NCBI GenBank assembly: GCA_964489525.1 | Contig: CAZAYY010000022.1 | Span: 1-63,274 of the forward strand | Source: CAZAYY01 sp964489525 | Lineage (GTDB): Bacteria; Chloroflexota; Anaerolineae; Anaerolineales; JABWBV01 | Reading direction: 5' to 3' | Length of the DNA: 63,274 nt | In this document: one piece after another, positions 1 to 7,305 of the stretch | How positions within the stretch are numbered: the stretch's first letter is position 1 | How the letters are laid out: each line of letters opens with the position of its first letter | Notes under the pieces: model-generated | Seen by the model: the letters and a program-made list of their open reading frames with translations, nothing else | The model's database searches: none | Told to the model about the DNA's origin: nothing | Translations under genes and position numbers: made by a program

Positions 1-2
1 GG

Positions 3-65
3 CTGCTGACCGCCCTGTTCCAATACCACGACCACCTCGGCCTGCCCAAAGCCGCGTTTTGGTAA
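3..65 (+). CDS. 3' end of an unidentified gene (partial)
   Basis: The first bases read as an open frame ending in TAA, with codons starting at position 3. The 20 visible residues end LGLPKAAFW and use codons like the genes that follow. The gene starts outside the window and I do not recognise it. It ends 70 bases before the recombinase start and could share its transcript. Confidence is limited by the short visible length. Confidence 0.4.
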   Translation: MLTALFQYHDHLGLPKAAFW

Positions 66-135
66 AACCTGGCGCACCCCCCGCCCATTTTTGCATTGTA
101 CGCCCCGCTGTTACCCCCACCCCCCGGAGGACCCC

Positions 136-1071
136 ATGACCCCAACCGAAAAAATCCCCAATCCCCCCTACGCCGCGTTTGCCCGCCATCTCGAAGCGCA
201 AGACCGCTCGCCGGTCACCGTGCGCGGCTACGTGGGCGACCTGATGCTCTTCGCCCGCTGGGCAGCCCGCCAGGGCGAGCCGTCTTCCTTCTCCTTTTCC
301 GCCATCACCCCCGCCCAGGTTCAGGCATACCGTCAATGGCTGCTGGAGCAGGGCGCCAAACCCCAAACCATCAACCGCCGCCTGGCAGCCCTGGCGGCTT
401 ACGGCCAGTGGGCGGTCCAGCGTGGCTGGCTGCAAACCAACCCGGCCCAGCATGTCCGCTCTGTTGCCACCAGCCGGGCGCTGGCGCCGCGTTGGCTGGA
501 CAAAAACCAGCGCTCCGCCCTGGTGCGGGCAGTGGAAAAAGACGTGCAAAGCGCAAAAGCGCGCTACCCGCGCCTGTGGGTGCTGCGCCAGCGCGACGCC
601 GCCGCTGTTTTGCTGCTGCTGCACACCGGGCTGCGCCTGAGCGAACTGTGCGCCCTGCGCCTGGCAGACATCCAGCTCAGCGAGCGCAAGGGCCTGCTCA
701 CCGTCCGGGCCGGCAAGGGCTTAAAACAGCGCACCATCCCACTCAACGCCAGCGCCCGCCAGGCTGCCGCCGCCTGGCTGGAAGTGCGTCCCCAGGCCGC
801 CACCGACGCCCTGTTCACCGGCCAGCGCAGCCGCAAAATGGACCCCGCCGCCGTCCAGCGTGCCGTAACCCGCGCCGCCGCTGCCGCCCACCTCAGCCAG
901 GTCACCCCGCACGTGCTGCGCCACACCTTTGCCAAAACCCTGCTGGACGAAGGCGTCAGCCTTGAAAAAGTCGCCGCCCTGCTGGGCCACAGCAACCTGA
1001 ACACCACCCGCATCTACACCGCCCCCGGCGAGGAAGATTTAGAAGAGGCGGTGGGGCGGATGGTGGAGTGA
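136..1071 (+). CDS. Tyrosine recombinase/integrase, XerC/XerD type
   Basis: A 311-residue site-specific tyrosine recombinase of the usual XerC/D length. Residues 8-95 form the SAM-like core-binding domain and residues 120-305 the catalytic domain. All catalytic residues are visible: R167 (HTGLR), K194, H259 and R262 in HVLRH, H285 in LLGHSN and the nucleophile Y294. The ATG at 136 is chosen because GGAGGA lies 5 bases upstream; in-frame ATGs further upstream lack such a site. It may be the chromosome dimer resolvase or an element-borne integrase. The flanking toxin-antitoxin and restriction genes favour a mobile or island context, but no att site is seen, so this is inference. Confidence 0.9.
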   Translation: MTPTEKIPNPPYAAFARHLEAQDRSPVTVRGYVGDLMLFARWAARQGEPSSFSFSAITPAQVQAYRQWLLEQGAKPQTINRRLAALAAYGQWAVQRGWLQTNPAQHVRSVATSRALAPRWLDKNQRSALVRAVEKDVQSAKARYPRLWVLRQRDAAAVLLLLHTGLRLSELCALRLADIQLSERKGLLTVRAGKGLKQRTIPLNASARQAAAAWLEVRPQAATDALFTGQRSRKMDPAAVQRAVTRAAAAAHLSQVTPHVLRHTFAKTLLDEGVSLEKVAALLGHSNLNTTRIYTAPGEEDLEEAVGRMVE

Positions 1072-1098
1072 GCGCTTGTGCAGATGCTGGATTGAAGA

Positions 1099-1149
1099 TA
1101 TAATATGTGCATATTGAATACAAATTCGTATTCTTTTTACACATATTAT
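1099..1149 (+). promoter_or_regulatory. Promoter -10 and nested inverted repeats before the AbiEi gene
   Basis: A perfect TATAAT lies at 1099-1104. It overlaps the left arm of a perfect 10-bp inverted repeat, ATAATATGTG (1100-1109) with CACATATTAT (1140-1149). Nested inside are GAATAC (1116-1121) and GTATTC (1128-1133). The right arm ends one base before the ATG, leaving no Shine-Dalgarno site. AbiEi antitoxins are known to bind inverted repeats in their own promoters, so this is a likely autoregulatory operator. Confidence 0.65.
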
Positions 1150-1150
1150 T

Positions 1151-1735
1151 ATGAACCAGGAAATAGAGTTTCAACTTTACCAGGTTGCCGAAGACCAGGC
1201 GGGCTATTTTTCGCTTCCCCAGGCGCAGCACCTCGGCTTAAGGCGCAGCCAGATTTACCGGGAAGTGGCGCGAGGAAAATTTCTCCAGCTTGGCGGGGGG
1301 GTGTATCGTTTTGTGCAGTTTCCCGCCAGCAGGTTTGAAGAAATTCACGCAGCCGTACTTCGGGCAGGCCCGGCGGCTGTGGTCGGCTTTCAAACCGCTC
1401 TGTATGTCTACACCCTCTCTGACATCATCCCGGATGAAATCCACCTGATTTTACCGGCGACCAGCTCTCGCCGCAGGCCTGGAATCCAGGTGCACACAAC
1501 CCGGCTTGAACCGCAAGAGGTCCACCGGTACGACGGGCTGCCCATCACCACCGTAGAACGCACCATTGTGGATTGTGCATTCTCCCAGGTAGATGACGAC
1601 CAGATCCGCCTGGCGTTAACCCAGGCGCTGCGCCGTGGGCTGACCACCCGTCAAAAACTCCGCGCTCAGGCTGCAGCCCGCCCTGCCCGGGTGCAGGCAT
1701 TAATCAACCGGCTGGTTGAGGAGGCAACAAAATGA
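1151..1735 (+). CDS. AbiEi-family antitoxin (type IV toxin-antitoxin)
   Basis: A 194-residue protein with an N-terminal winged-helix portion (about residues 5-65, including LGLRRSQIYREVARG) and a C-terminal domain with the family sequence GLPITTVERTIVDC near residues 136-149. This matches transcriptional regulator/AbiEi antitoxins, which neutralise an AbiEii nucleotidyltransferase and repress the operon. The gene follows a palindromic promoter with almost no leader. Its last codons overlap the start of the toxin gene, which here survives only as a remnant, so this antitoxin appears to be an orphan. The function call is from family resemblance; orphan status is seen in sequence. Confidence 0.82.
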   Translation: MNQEIEFQLYQVAEDQAGYFSLPQAQHLGLRRSQIYREVARGKFLQLGGGVYRFVQFPASRFEEIHAAVLRAGPAAVVGFQTALYVYTLSDIIPDEIHLILPATSSRRRPGIQVHTTRLEPQEVHRYDGLPITTVERTIVDCAFSQVDDDQIRLALTQALRRGLTTRQKLRAQAAARPARVQALINRLVEEATK

Positions 1736-1934
1736 AATATGCAACTGCGCGAGCGTTCCGGCAGGCTCTGGAAAACCAAAATATACTGCCAATCTCGATT
1801 TGCCATTTGATACCTTTGATGCGGCCATCCAGGCTCTTCAGGCTTTCATCAACCCCGTTTTAGGCGGCATCGCCCAATCCACCTGGGATTCCCATACCTG
1901 GTCGTGGCGGATCGGGCCGGCGGAAGTGGAATAA
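1732..1934 (+). pseudogene. Remnant of AbiEii nucleotidyltransferase toxin
   Basis: The ATG at 1732 overlaps the antitoxin stop and starts with MKYATARAFRQALE, a typical AbiEii N-terminus. The frame then fails, and about 50 bases on another frame reads LPFDTFDAAIQALQAF and ends at a TGA near 1932-1934 (WRIGPAEVE), which resembles the C-terminal end of the same family. Nearly the whole catalytic core, including the GG and DxD nucleotidyltransferase motifs, is absent. The simplest reading is an internal deletion plus frameshift that joined both ends of the toxin gene. The product would not be active. Confidence 0.7.
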
Positions 1935-1990
1935 TAAATAACCAAATTACATGATTACCGTGAAAGCGTGATATACTTAAGGTGCAGAAT

Positions 1991-2281
1991 ATGATTATCT
2001 CGTTTGGCGACCAGGCTACTGAAGATTTGTACCATGGGCGGCGCACGAACCGGGTAGTTCGTTTTCCGGCGAATATTCATAAAACTGCCTTGCGCAAGTT
2101 GGATGTTTTGAATGGCGCTGCTCGCTTGAGCGATTTGCTGGCGCCGCCGGGCAATCGCCTGGAGCGCTTAAAGGGCGACCTGGAAGGATTTTACAGCATC
2201 CGTGTGAACGACCAGTGGCGCATCATTTTTAAGTGGCAGGCGGATAACCCGCAGGATGTCAGTTTGATTGATTATCACTAA
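1991..2281 (+). CDS. higB: HigB-type toxin of the RelE superfamily
   Basis: A 96-residue protein beginning MIISFGDQATEDLYHGR, a classic HigB start, followed by the core around LDVLNGAARLSDLLAPPGNRLERLKG and the end YSIRVNDQWRIIFKW. HigB toxins are ribosome-dependent mRNA interferases. The ATG at 1991 has AAGGTG about 7 bases upstream, so it is preferred to the in-frame GTG at 1982, which falls inside that site. The antitoxin gene follows after 9 bases, the toxin-first order characteristic of higBA. Length and motifs look complete, so the pair is probably active. Confidence 0.9.
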   Translation: MIISFGDQATEDLYHGRRTNRVVRFPANIHKTALRKLDVLNGAARLSDLLAPPGNRLERLKGDLEGFYSIRVNDQWRIIFKWQADNPQDVSLIDYH

Positions 2282-2290
2282 AGGTGAGCT

Positions 2291-2593
2291 ATGTTAATTC
2301 CTGAAAATCGTATCCCTACCCATCCCGGCGAAATTTTGCAGGAAGAATTCCTGACGCCGTTGAAAATCACCCAGGTGGCCTTGGCTGCGCACCTGGGTAT
2401 TCCGGTGCAGCGGGTAAATGAAATTGTCCGGGGCAAGCGCGGCGTGACCCCCGAAACCGCCTGGCTGTTTGCCCAGGCTTTCCGCACAACGCCCGAATTC
2501 TGGCTGAACCTGCAAATGGCTTACGACCTGGCGCAGAGCAAACCCCGGTTCTTGGTCAAACCGTTGGTGACTTCACCGGAATCTGTTCCCTGA
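2291..2593 (+). CDS. higA: HigA-type antitoxin, XRE helix-turn-helix
   Basis: A 100-residue protein starting with the HigA signature IPTHPGEILQEEFLTPL, then a helix-turn-helix (about residues 28-52, TQVALAAHLGIPVQRVNEIV) and the family tail FWLNLQMAYDLAQ. It neutralises HigB and, with it, represses the operon. AAGGTGAG lies just upstream of the ATG. It sits directly downstream of higB and is co-transcribed with it. The start and length match the family. Confidence 0.92.
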   Translation: MLIPENRIPTHPGEILQEEFLTPLKITQVALAAHLGIPVQRVNEIVRGKRGVTPETAWLFAQAFRTTPEFWLNLQMAYDLAQSKPRFLVKPLVTSPESVP

Positions 2594-2717
2594 TGATGCA
2601 GGCATCTATTGCTGCATGAGTCAACCAGATGTACTGGCGAGCCATTCAATAAATCACTCTGAGAATCAAACTGCATCACCAGTCTTACAAGATAATTGAT
2701 TAATGGCAGGGAAGATT

Positions 2718-3734
2718 ATGGATATTGCAGATTCCATCTTTAGAGGTGAAGGTTTTAAGGTTCTGTATCAAGCTGCTGCACAGGATATTCAGCTTGTCAC
2801 TGATTTTTGGAATCATTATAACCGGCATCCGGACCAACTGTTAAACACCGGGCAGGCAGTCGTTTTACGCGAGAAAATGTTTGGTTTGCTGCGGGCTTGC
2901 AAGCAAATAGACCCTGTGGCTTTTACGAAAATTCATAAGGGGCACCCATATTACTTTATTGCGATTGCTTCTTACCTCATGCACGATTACCAAACCGCCG
3001 TCTATTTTTTTGACGCGTCCGTCTCGGAGGATATAGACAAAGCAAAGGCTGATCCATTAAATGACAAAAAACCTTCTACTCATTTCTTGATGTTAGAAGG
3101 GGACGAGCCGAATCAGGCGGCGCAGGAATTAACCAAGCAGGCCCAACACATTGTAGAAGCTGGCATTGGCTTTTACTGGAGACTTGTTTCGAATAGCCAT
3201 CTGAACCTGCAAGATCTCAGGAAGGATTTTATTGCTCCTGTATTAACCTCGAATAACCCTCAACTACGTACCCTGGTTACCAGCCTGATTACCTTTTGCC
3301 TGGAATGGAATTTCCGAAAACAGTTCTTTGATTATGGTATCCCACCAGGAAGCCAGGAACCATTTTTTACACACCTGTTTCGCGGGTGTCTGTTGTTTGA
3401 GAGCTTGTTAAAACATAACCGCACTCTTTTACCCCAGGGATCAACGCTGGGTAATATCTTGCAAGAACTGAGTCCAAATCTTGGTATTGAGTTTAAAGCT
3501 AAAAACGCTTCATGGGGTGATGTGCTCAGCAATCTTTCTTCAATAGCGCAACCTTTGTCCATTTCTAGTGCAATTAACATCACCTATATGACCCGCAACA
3601 CACTTGGGCATGACCTGGGATGGGAAGACAGGATTAACCAGGAACAATACACTCAACTCTATAAAATTATTCTCGCAGCGTGTTTGCATGTCATCGCCTG
3701 CTTGTGGATGCCAGCCAGTTCTGCTGAAGTTTGA
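2718..3734 (+). CDS. HEPN-like protein A (RNTLGH motif), function unknown
   Basis: A 338-residue cytoplasmic protein that I cannot assign to a named family over most of its length. The C-terminal third is all-helical and ordered like a HEPN domain: a first helix (LFRGCLLFESLLK), then RNTLGH at R293-H298, then a closing helix. RNxxxH is the catalytic signature of HEPN ribonucleases. The N-terminal two thirds have no recognised motif. I favour the ATG at 2718, with AGGGAAG 4 bases upstream, over the in-frame ATG at 2703. It is followed after 32 bases by a second HEPN-like gene in the same direction, and both lie next to higBA and restriction genes. RNase activity is inferred. Confidence 0.7.
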   Translation: MDIADSIFRGEGFKVLYQAAAQDIQLVTDFWNHYNRHPDQLLNTGQAVVLREKMFGLLRACKQIDPVAFTKIHKGHPYYFIAIASYLMHDYQTAVYFFDASVSEDIDKAKADPLNDKKPSTHFLMLEGDEPNQAAQELTKQAQHIVEAGIGFYWRLVSNSHLNLQDLRKDFIAPVLTSNNPQLRTLVTSLITFCLEWNFRKQFFDYGIPPGSQEPFFTHLFRGCLLFESLLKHNRTLLPQGSTLGNILQELSPNLGIEFKAKNASWGDVLSNLSSIAQPLSISSAINITYMTRNTLGHDLGWEDRINQEQYTQLYKIILAACLHVIACLWMPASSAEV

Positions 3735-3766
3735 AGCTGTAAGCGTTTCCCTTTGAGGAATTTCCA

Positions 3767-5095
3767 ATGGCCGATTTGAATGAAGAAGCAATTGCCACCC
3801 ACTTACGCCGAGCCTGGCTGCGCTTCAATGCCAACCTCAGCGCTTTGACTGCCTATGTGCAGAAGATGCCGCAGGTGGCAGACCAGTTGGACAAAAATTT
3901 TGCCCGAGAAGCAGCCGAAAAAATTGCCCGGCTGTTTGATGAACACCCGGATGATGTTGAGTGCGAACTTCGCCCATACATACTCGACCTGGAAACGCAA
4001 GAGGTTCTTCCCAATTATCGAGAAGACCCCGAAAATCAAGAAATGTTTGAGGCGATTGATTCTGGCGATTTTGTTGTTCAGGGGCTGCGTTGGGCGAAAG
4101 AACACCCGGAAAAACTCGACGACCTGAAAGAAGTCCTGGAAATCGTTTTGGAACCAGCCGCCAACGGCATTTTACTGCGTCGAGGGGCGCTCATTATGCT
4201 GATGAGTTTTTTCGAAACCCTGGCGAAAGACCTGACAATTGGCTATCACTTGAAAGACCAACTGAAAAATATGCTGGTGAGTCAGCCGATTTCTTTTGAA
4301 ACTGCTTATGAATTTGCTCAAAAAGCGCTTCGGAACAAGGATAAATTCGACATTCTTCTGAGTAACCTTGCTAGTTGGGGAGCGGATTATCATCTTGTAC
4401 CGGCTTTCAAGGCGGCTTTGGATGAAACCCATCAGCGCCGCAACTTGTTCGTTCACCGTGAAGGGGCCATAGATTCTCTGTATTTAGGTAAATTGCCCAA
4501 ATCTGCGCCATACAACACCTGGAACTATCAATCTGGCCAGGTTTTCCTTATTTCCGGCGCATATCTAAAAAATGCAGTTCAAGTAGTTAACTTGGTTGGT
4601 TGTGTTCTCTACCAATTGGCTGTGAGAACATGGATGCCTGACCAGAAATTCCATCAAGGTGCAAACGAACACCTGGTTAAGTTTATTTACCGGCAGTTGC
4701 TTGATGAAAATTATCGGGCCATTGAAACTCTTTTCGAGATCCGGACCCATCTTAAGTTGGAGAGAAAATACAAACACCTGCTGATGGTTAACCAGGCCAT
4801 CGCCCTGCGTGAGCAGGGGCGGCACAGAGAAATGCATCAAATCGTGAATGTGCTTGACCGAAAGAAGGGCAAATCCGAAGAGATTCGGATGGCCATTCTG
4901 GTGCTGCAAAGGAAATATCGGGACGCTCTAGCCCGGCTTGACCAGGTGCTTGACGCCCGGGTCAATCAGGATAAACCTATTGACACCTTGTCTCAAAAAT
5001 GGGTTTTATTTAAGCCCTTACTTTCCGATCCCCGTTATGCTGGCCAATTCCGGGCGATCTTTCGCAAGCCGCGCAATAAGAAGCCGGGAAGGTAG
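3767..5095 (+). CDS. HEPN-like protein B (RNLFVH motif), function unknown
   Basis: A 442-residue protein with GAGGAA 6 bases before the ATG. A helical region at about residues 140-290 begins with a HEPN-like first helix (LIMLMSFFETLAKDL) and contains RNLFVH at R225-H230, the RNxxxH pattern of HEPN RNases. The last 130 residues look like helical hairpins of TPR type (EIRTHLKLERKYKHLL, ALREQGRHREMHQ). The partner gene upstream also has a HEPN motif, so the two may form a hetero-complex, with one perhaps inhibitory. The protein ends 28 bases from the convergent GIY-YIG gene. Fold and activity are inferences from the motif and helix order. Confidence 0.68.
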   Translation: MADLNEEAIATHLRRAWLRFNANLSALTAYVQKMPQVADQLDKNFAREAAEKIARLFDEHPDDVECELRPYILDLETQEVLPNYREDPENQEMFEAIDSGDFVVQGLRWAKEHPEKLDDLKEVLEIVLEPAANGILLRRGALIMLMSFFETLAKDLTIGYHLKDQLKNMLVSQPISFETAYEFAQKALRNKDKFDILLSNLASWGADYHLVPAFKAALDETHQRRNLFVHREGAIDSLYLGKLPKSAPYNTWNYQSGQVFLISGAYLKNAVQVVNLVGCVLYQLAVRTWMPDQKFHQGANEHLVKFIYRQLLDENYRAIETLFEIRTHLKLERKYKHLLMVNQAIALREQGRHREMHQIVNVLDRKKGKSEEIRMAILVLQRKYRDALARLDQVLDARVNQDKPIDTLSQKWVLFKPLLSDPRYAGQFRAIFRKPRNKKPGR

Positions 5096-5123
5096 AATTC
5101 CGTTATTTTGCCAGCCGGTGTAA

Positions 5124-5918
5124 TTATCGGGTTTCCCGTTCTGCCGTCCGAATTTGGATCCGGGTTGGTCCCAGGATATGAACTTCCACCTGGGCGCCAA
5201 TGCTGCAGTGGTCTTCAAACCAATCCCGCAAGGGGGTGCGGCCCATCACCCGGGCAGTGCCGTTGTTGTTGGTGCTGCGATTGACATGGCCAACGATGGT
5301 CAGCCCGGCGTTCCCCAGTTGGATATGGATTTCACCTTCATCCTTTCTGAGCAGTTGGTCGTGGCTGACCGGGACATTGAAAAAGCCTTGGTTGTAATAG
5401 GTTGCGCCAACGGTCAATAAGAACATTTGCTCCCACCCCGGCAGGGTAGACTTGCTTTTGCTAAACTGAGCCGGTGCGATTTTGAGGTTAGAGCGCTGCT
5501 GCCGCTTACCCACAATATTCCATTCCGGCTGGACCAGCCCAATCAATGGGTCTTCCAGCCCGGCTGCCAGGTTCAAGGGCATGCCCCTGTATTCGATTGT
5601 TTCGGTTGGGACGAATACATAAATATTCACACTCTCGCCGCGTTTTAAGGCGTCAATAATCAGCCCCCGGACGCGGATGCTGGTTCGCATACTTTTGCCA
5701 GGCCGCTGGTAATGGGCCAACCGCTGCCGGAAGGGGCGCACCGTTTTGCCCAGGTAGCACACCTGCTCATGGATGACGAAGGCATAAAGCACATTACGTT
5801 TATCCAAATGGGTGTGAACATCGGCTTCGATTTCATTCCCACGCAGAGACCAGCGGCCAGCATGTTGAAAGCCAAGATGCCGAATTTGGTTAAGTGTTTG
5901 GTTGTGTATATCTTCCAA
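5124..5918 (-). CDS. GIY-YIG nuclease family protein
   Basis: A 264-residue protein with an N-terminal GIY-YIG domain at about residues 42-135. The first motif is YAF (Y45), the second YLG (Y55-G57), followed by R64/R66 in RPFRQRL and the metal-binding acidic residue E122 in LEDPLIGLVQPEWN. The C-terminal 120 residues have no domain I recognise. GIY-YIG domains make single nicks or double breaks in DNA and appear in restriction enzymes, repair and homing nucleases. It is the last gene of the minus-strand defence run after mcrC and a small membrane gene, so a restriction-related role is plausible but unproven. Confidence 0.8.
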   Translation of the reverse strand: MEDIHNQTLNQIRHLGFQHAGRWSLRGNEIEADVHTHLDKRNVLYAFVIHEQVCYLGKTVRPFRQRLAHYQRPGKSMRTSIRVRGLIIDALKRGESVNIYVFVPTETIEYRGMPLNLAAGLEDPLIGLVQPEWNIVGKRQQRSNLKIAPAQFSKSKSTLPGWEQMFLLTVGATYYNQGFFNVPVSHDQLLRKDEGEIHIQLGNAGLTIVGHVNRSTNNNGTARVMGRTPLRDWFEDHCSIGAQVEVHILGPTRIQIRTAERETR

Positions 5919-5938
5919 GTTCCACCTAATCCTTTTTT

Positions 5939-6160
5939 TTACCGGTTATGACCATTCACCCACATTTCTGCGAAAGAACGATCTGTAATCAGTTGGATGT
6001 TAAATGTTGAGGAAAGTTCTGCAATAGACTGGACATTATTGGCGCGACCGAGATTACTATTTTGGTGTACTTCATACAAGATGATAACGACTGATAGCAT
6101 GACAACAAAAACCTCAATGATTGAGGCGATGCTGACGAGTGTGTTCAGGTTTTCAGACAT
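5939..6160 (-). CDS. Small single-pass membrane protein, probably truncated
   Basis: A 73-residue protein with one transmembrane helix (about residues 10-30, SIIEVFVVMLSVVIILYEV), then YEVHQNSNLGRANNVQ and a C-terminal RSFAEMWVNG. This pattern resembles the N-terminal half of a family of about 150-190 residue membrane proteins whose helix is followed by a QxRQNT-like stretch and a SDPELARLW-like helix. Here the frame stops straight after that helix, so the gene is probably truncated. It lies between mcrC and the GIY-YIG gene in the same direction. Function unknown. Confidence 0.55.
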   Translation of the reverse strand: MSENLNTLVSIASIIEVFVVMLSVVIILYEVHQNSNLGRANNVQSIAELSSTFNIQLITDRSFAEMWVNGHNR

Positions 6161-6201
6161 AAGACCCTTTTGATAGGATTAAGAAAATCATCAGTTATGT
6201 T

Positions 6202-7305
6202 CTATAAGATAAGCTTCAACAAACTGTTTTCAATTTCCTGCCAGGGCGCAGTCAGATCAACCGTTTCTACTCGGATTGTCTGCCCCTGCAGCACAATCTT
6301 CTCTGATAATTGACCTTCTTTTGCCATTGGGTACAATAAAATCCCTGTTGCTGAGCGATGTTGTTCAGATAAATGCTCTTGTGTTTTGAGGTAGGCGTAT
6401 ATCTGATACAGATGGGAAGAATCAAAAGATTTGCTGCCTGAACCATCGCCGATCAAACTACCGGTGGTGAATTTCGTGTCCAGGATAATCCGCCGTTTCG
6501 TTTTCTTTTCAACCAGAATCAGATCTGGCTGCATCGCAGGCAGGTATTTGTTGGATTCTGCAGGCCAGTAAATAGGTTTTTGTCTGGCGACATTCCAACC
6601 GTCGAGATGCGAATTGTAAAATCCCGCTATAAATCGTTCGTATACTTTGTACATAAGGATGCTCTTATGATCTAAAGCGGGCAAACGAGTATCCCCTGAT
6701 TGCTGGATTGGCATCTGGCGCTCTAAAACCAATTCGCAGATCGCCAGTATCAGCATGTAATCTCGGTCATTGCGGCCAAGCTGCTGCCCGTGGATCAGAT
6801 TGGGTTTCAGTTCAATCAGATCAACCCCGTCCATGAAATTGATCACCCGCCGGATACTCTGGCGCAGCTCGCTGGCTTTGTTGCGATCCCCCCCAAACTG
6901 ACCCACCTGCATTAAACGATAAAGTGTGCTGCGAACAATCTGGTTCTTGGGGACATTCAAACTATATTGGTCAAATTCGCAAAATGCCTGACCATGTTCA
7001 AAAGTCTGGCGCTTCAAGCTGTCGGTAAATTTAATCCGCCCACGAATGCCCTTGATACGCTGGTTTTCTCGAACATAGTTACGCCCCAACCCGATGCGCA
7101 GGCGTTGCTGAACCAATTTCACCAGGACAGAGGCCAATAAGGCATCTAAGGATGGCGCATCTTCGATGCCCTGAAATTCTCCGAGTCTTGTCAGTGGGGG
7201 CACTCCCCAACCATACAGGAGCATGTGCCAAAGATTACGGATCGGTATCCCGTATTCCGTCCAAAGGTATTGCTCTTGAACTGGCGCTGAAACAAGCCCA
7301 TCCAT
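6202..7305 (-). CDS. mcrC: McrC-like subunit of McrBC restriction system
   Basis: A 367-residue protein with the McrC layout: an N-terminal region beginning IPIRNLWHMLLYGWG, the conserved RGRIKF (about residue 90) and a C-terminal PD-(D/E)xK nuclease core visible as QPDLILVEKK followed by IILDTKF. McrC is the endonuclease that McrB activates with GTP-dependent translocation on modified DNA. Its ATG overlaps the mcrB stop by one base, indicating translational coupling. All expected nuclease residues (D, D, K) are present, so it looks functional. Confidence 0.9.
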   Translation of the reverse strand: MDGLVSAPVQEQYLWTEYGIPIRNLWHMLLYGWGVPPLTRLGEFQGIEDAPSLDALLASVLVKLVQQRLRIGLGRNYVRENQRIKGIRGRIKFTDSLKRQTFEHGQAFCEFDQYSLNVPKNQIVRSTLYRLMQVGQFGGDRNKASELRQSIRRVINFMDGVDLIELKPNLIHGQQLGRNDRDYMLILAICELVLERQMPIQQSGDTRLPALDHKSILMYKVYERFIAGFYNSHLDGWNVARQKPIYWPAESNKYLPAMQPDLILVEKKTKRRIILDTKFTTGSLIGDGSGSKSFDSSHLYQIYAYLKTQEHLSEQHRSATGILLYPMAKEGQLSEKIVLQGQTIRVETVDLTAPWQEIENSLLKLIL

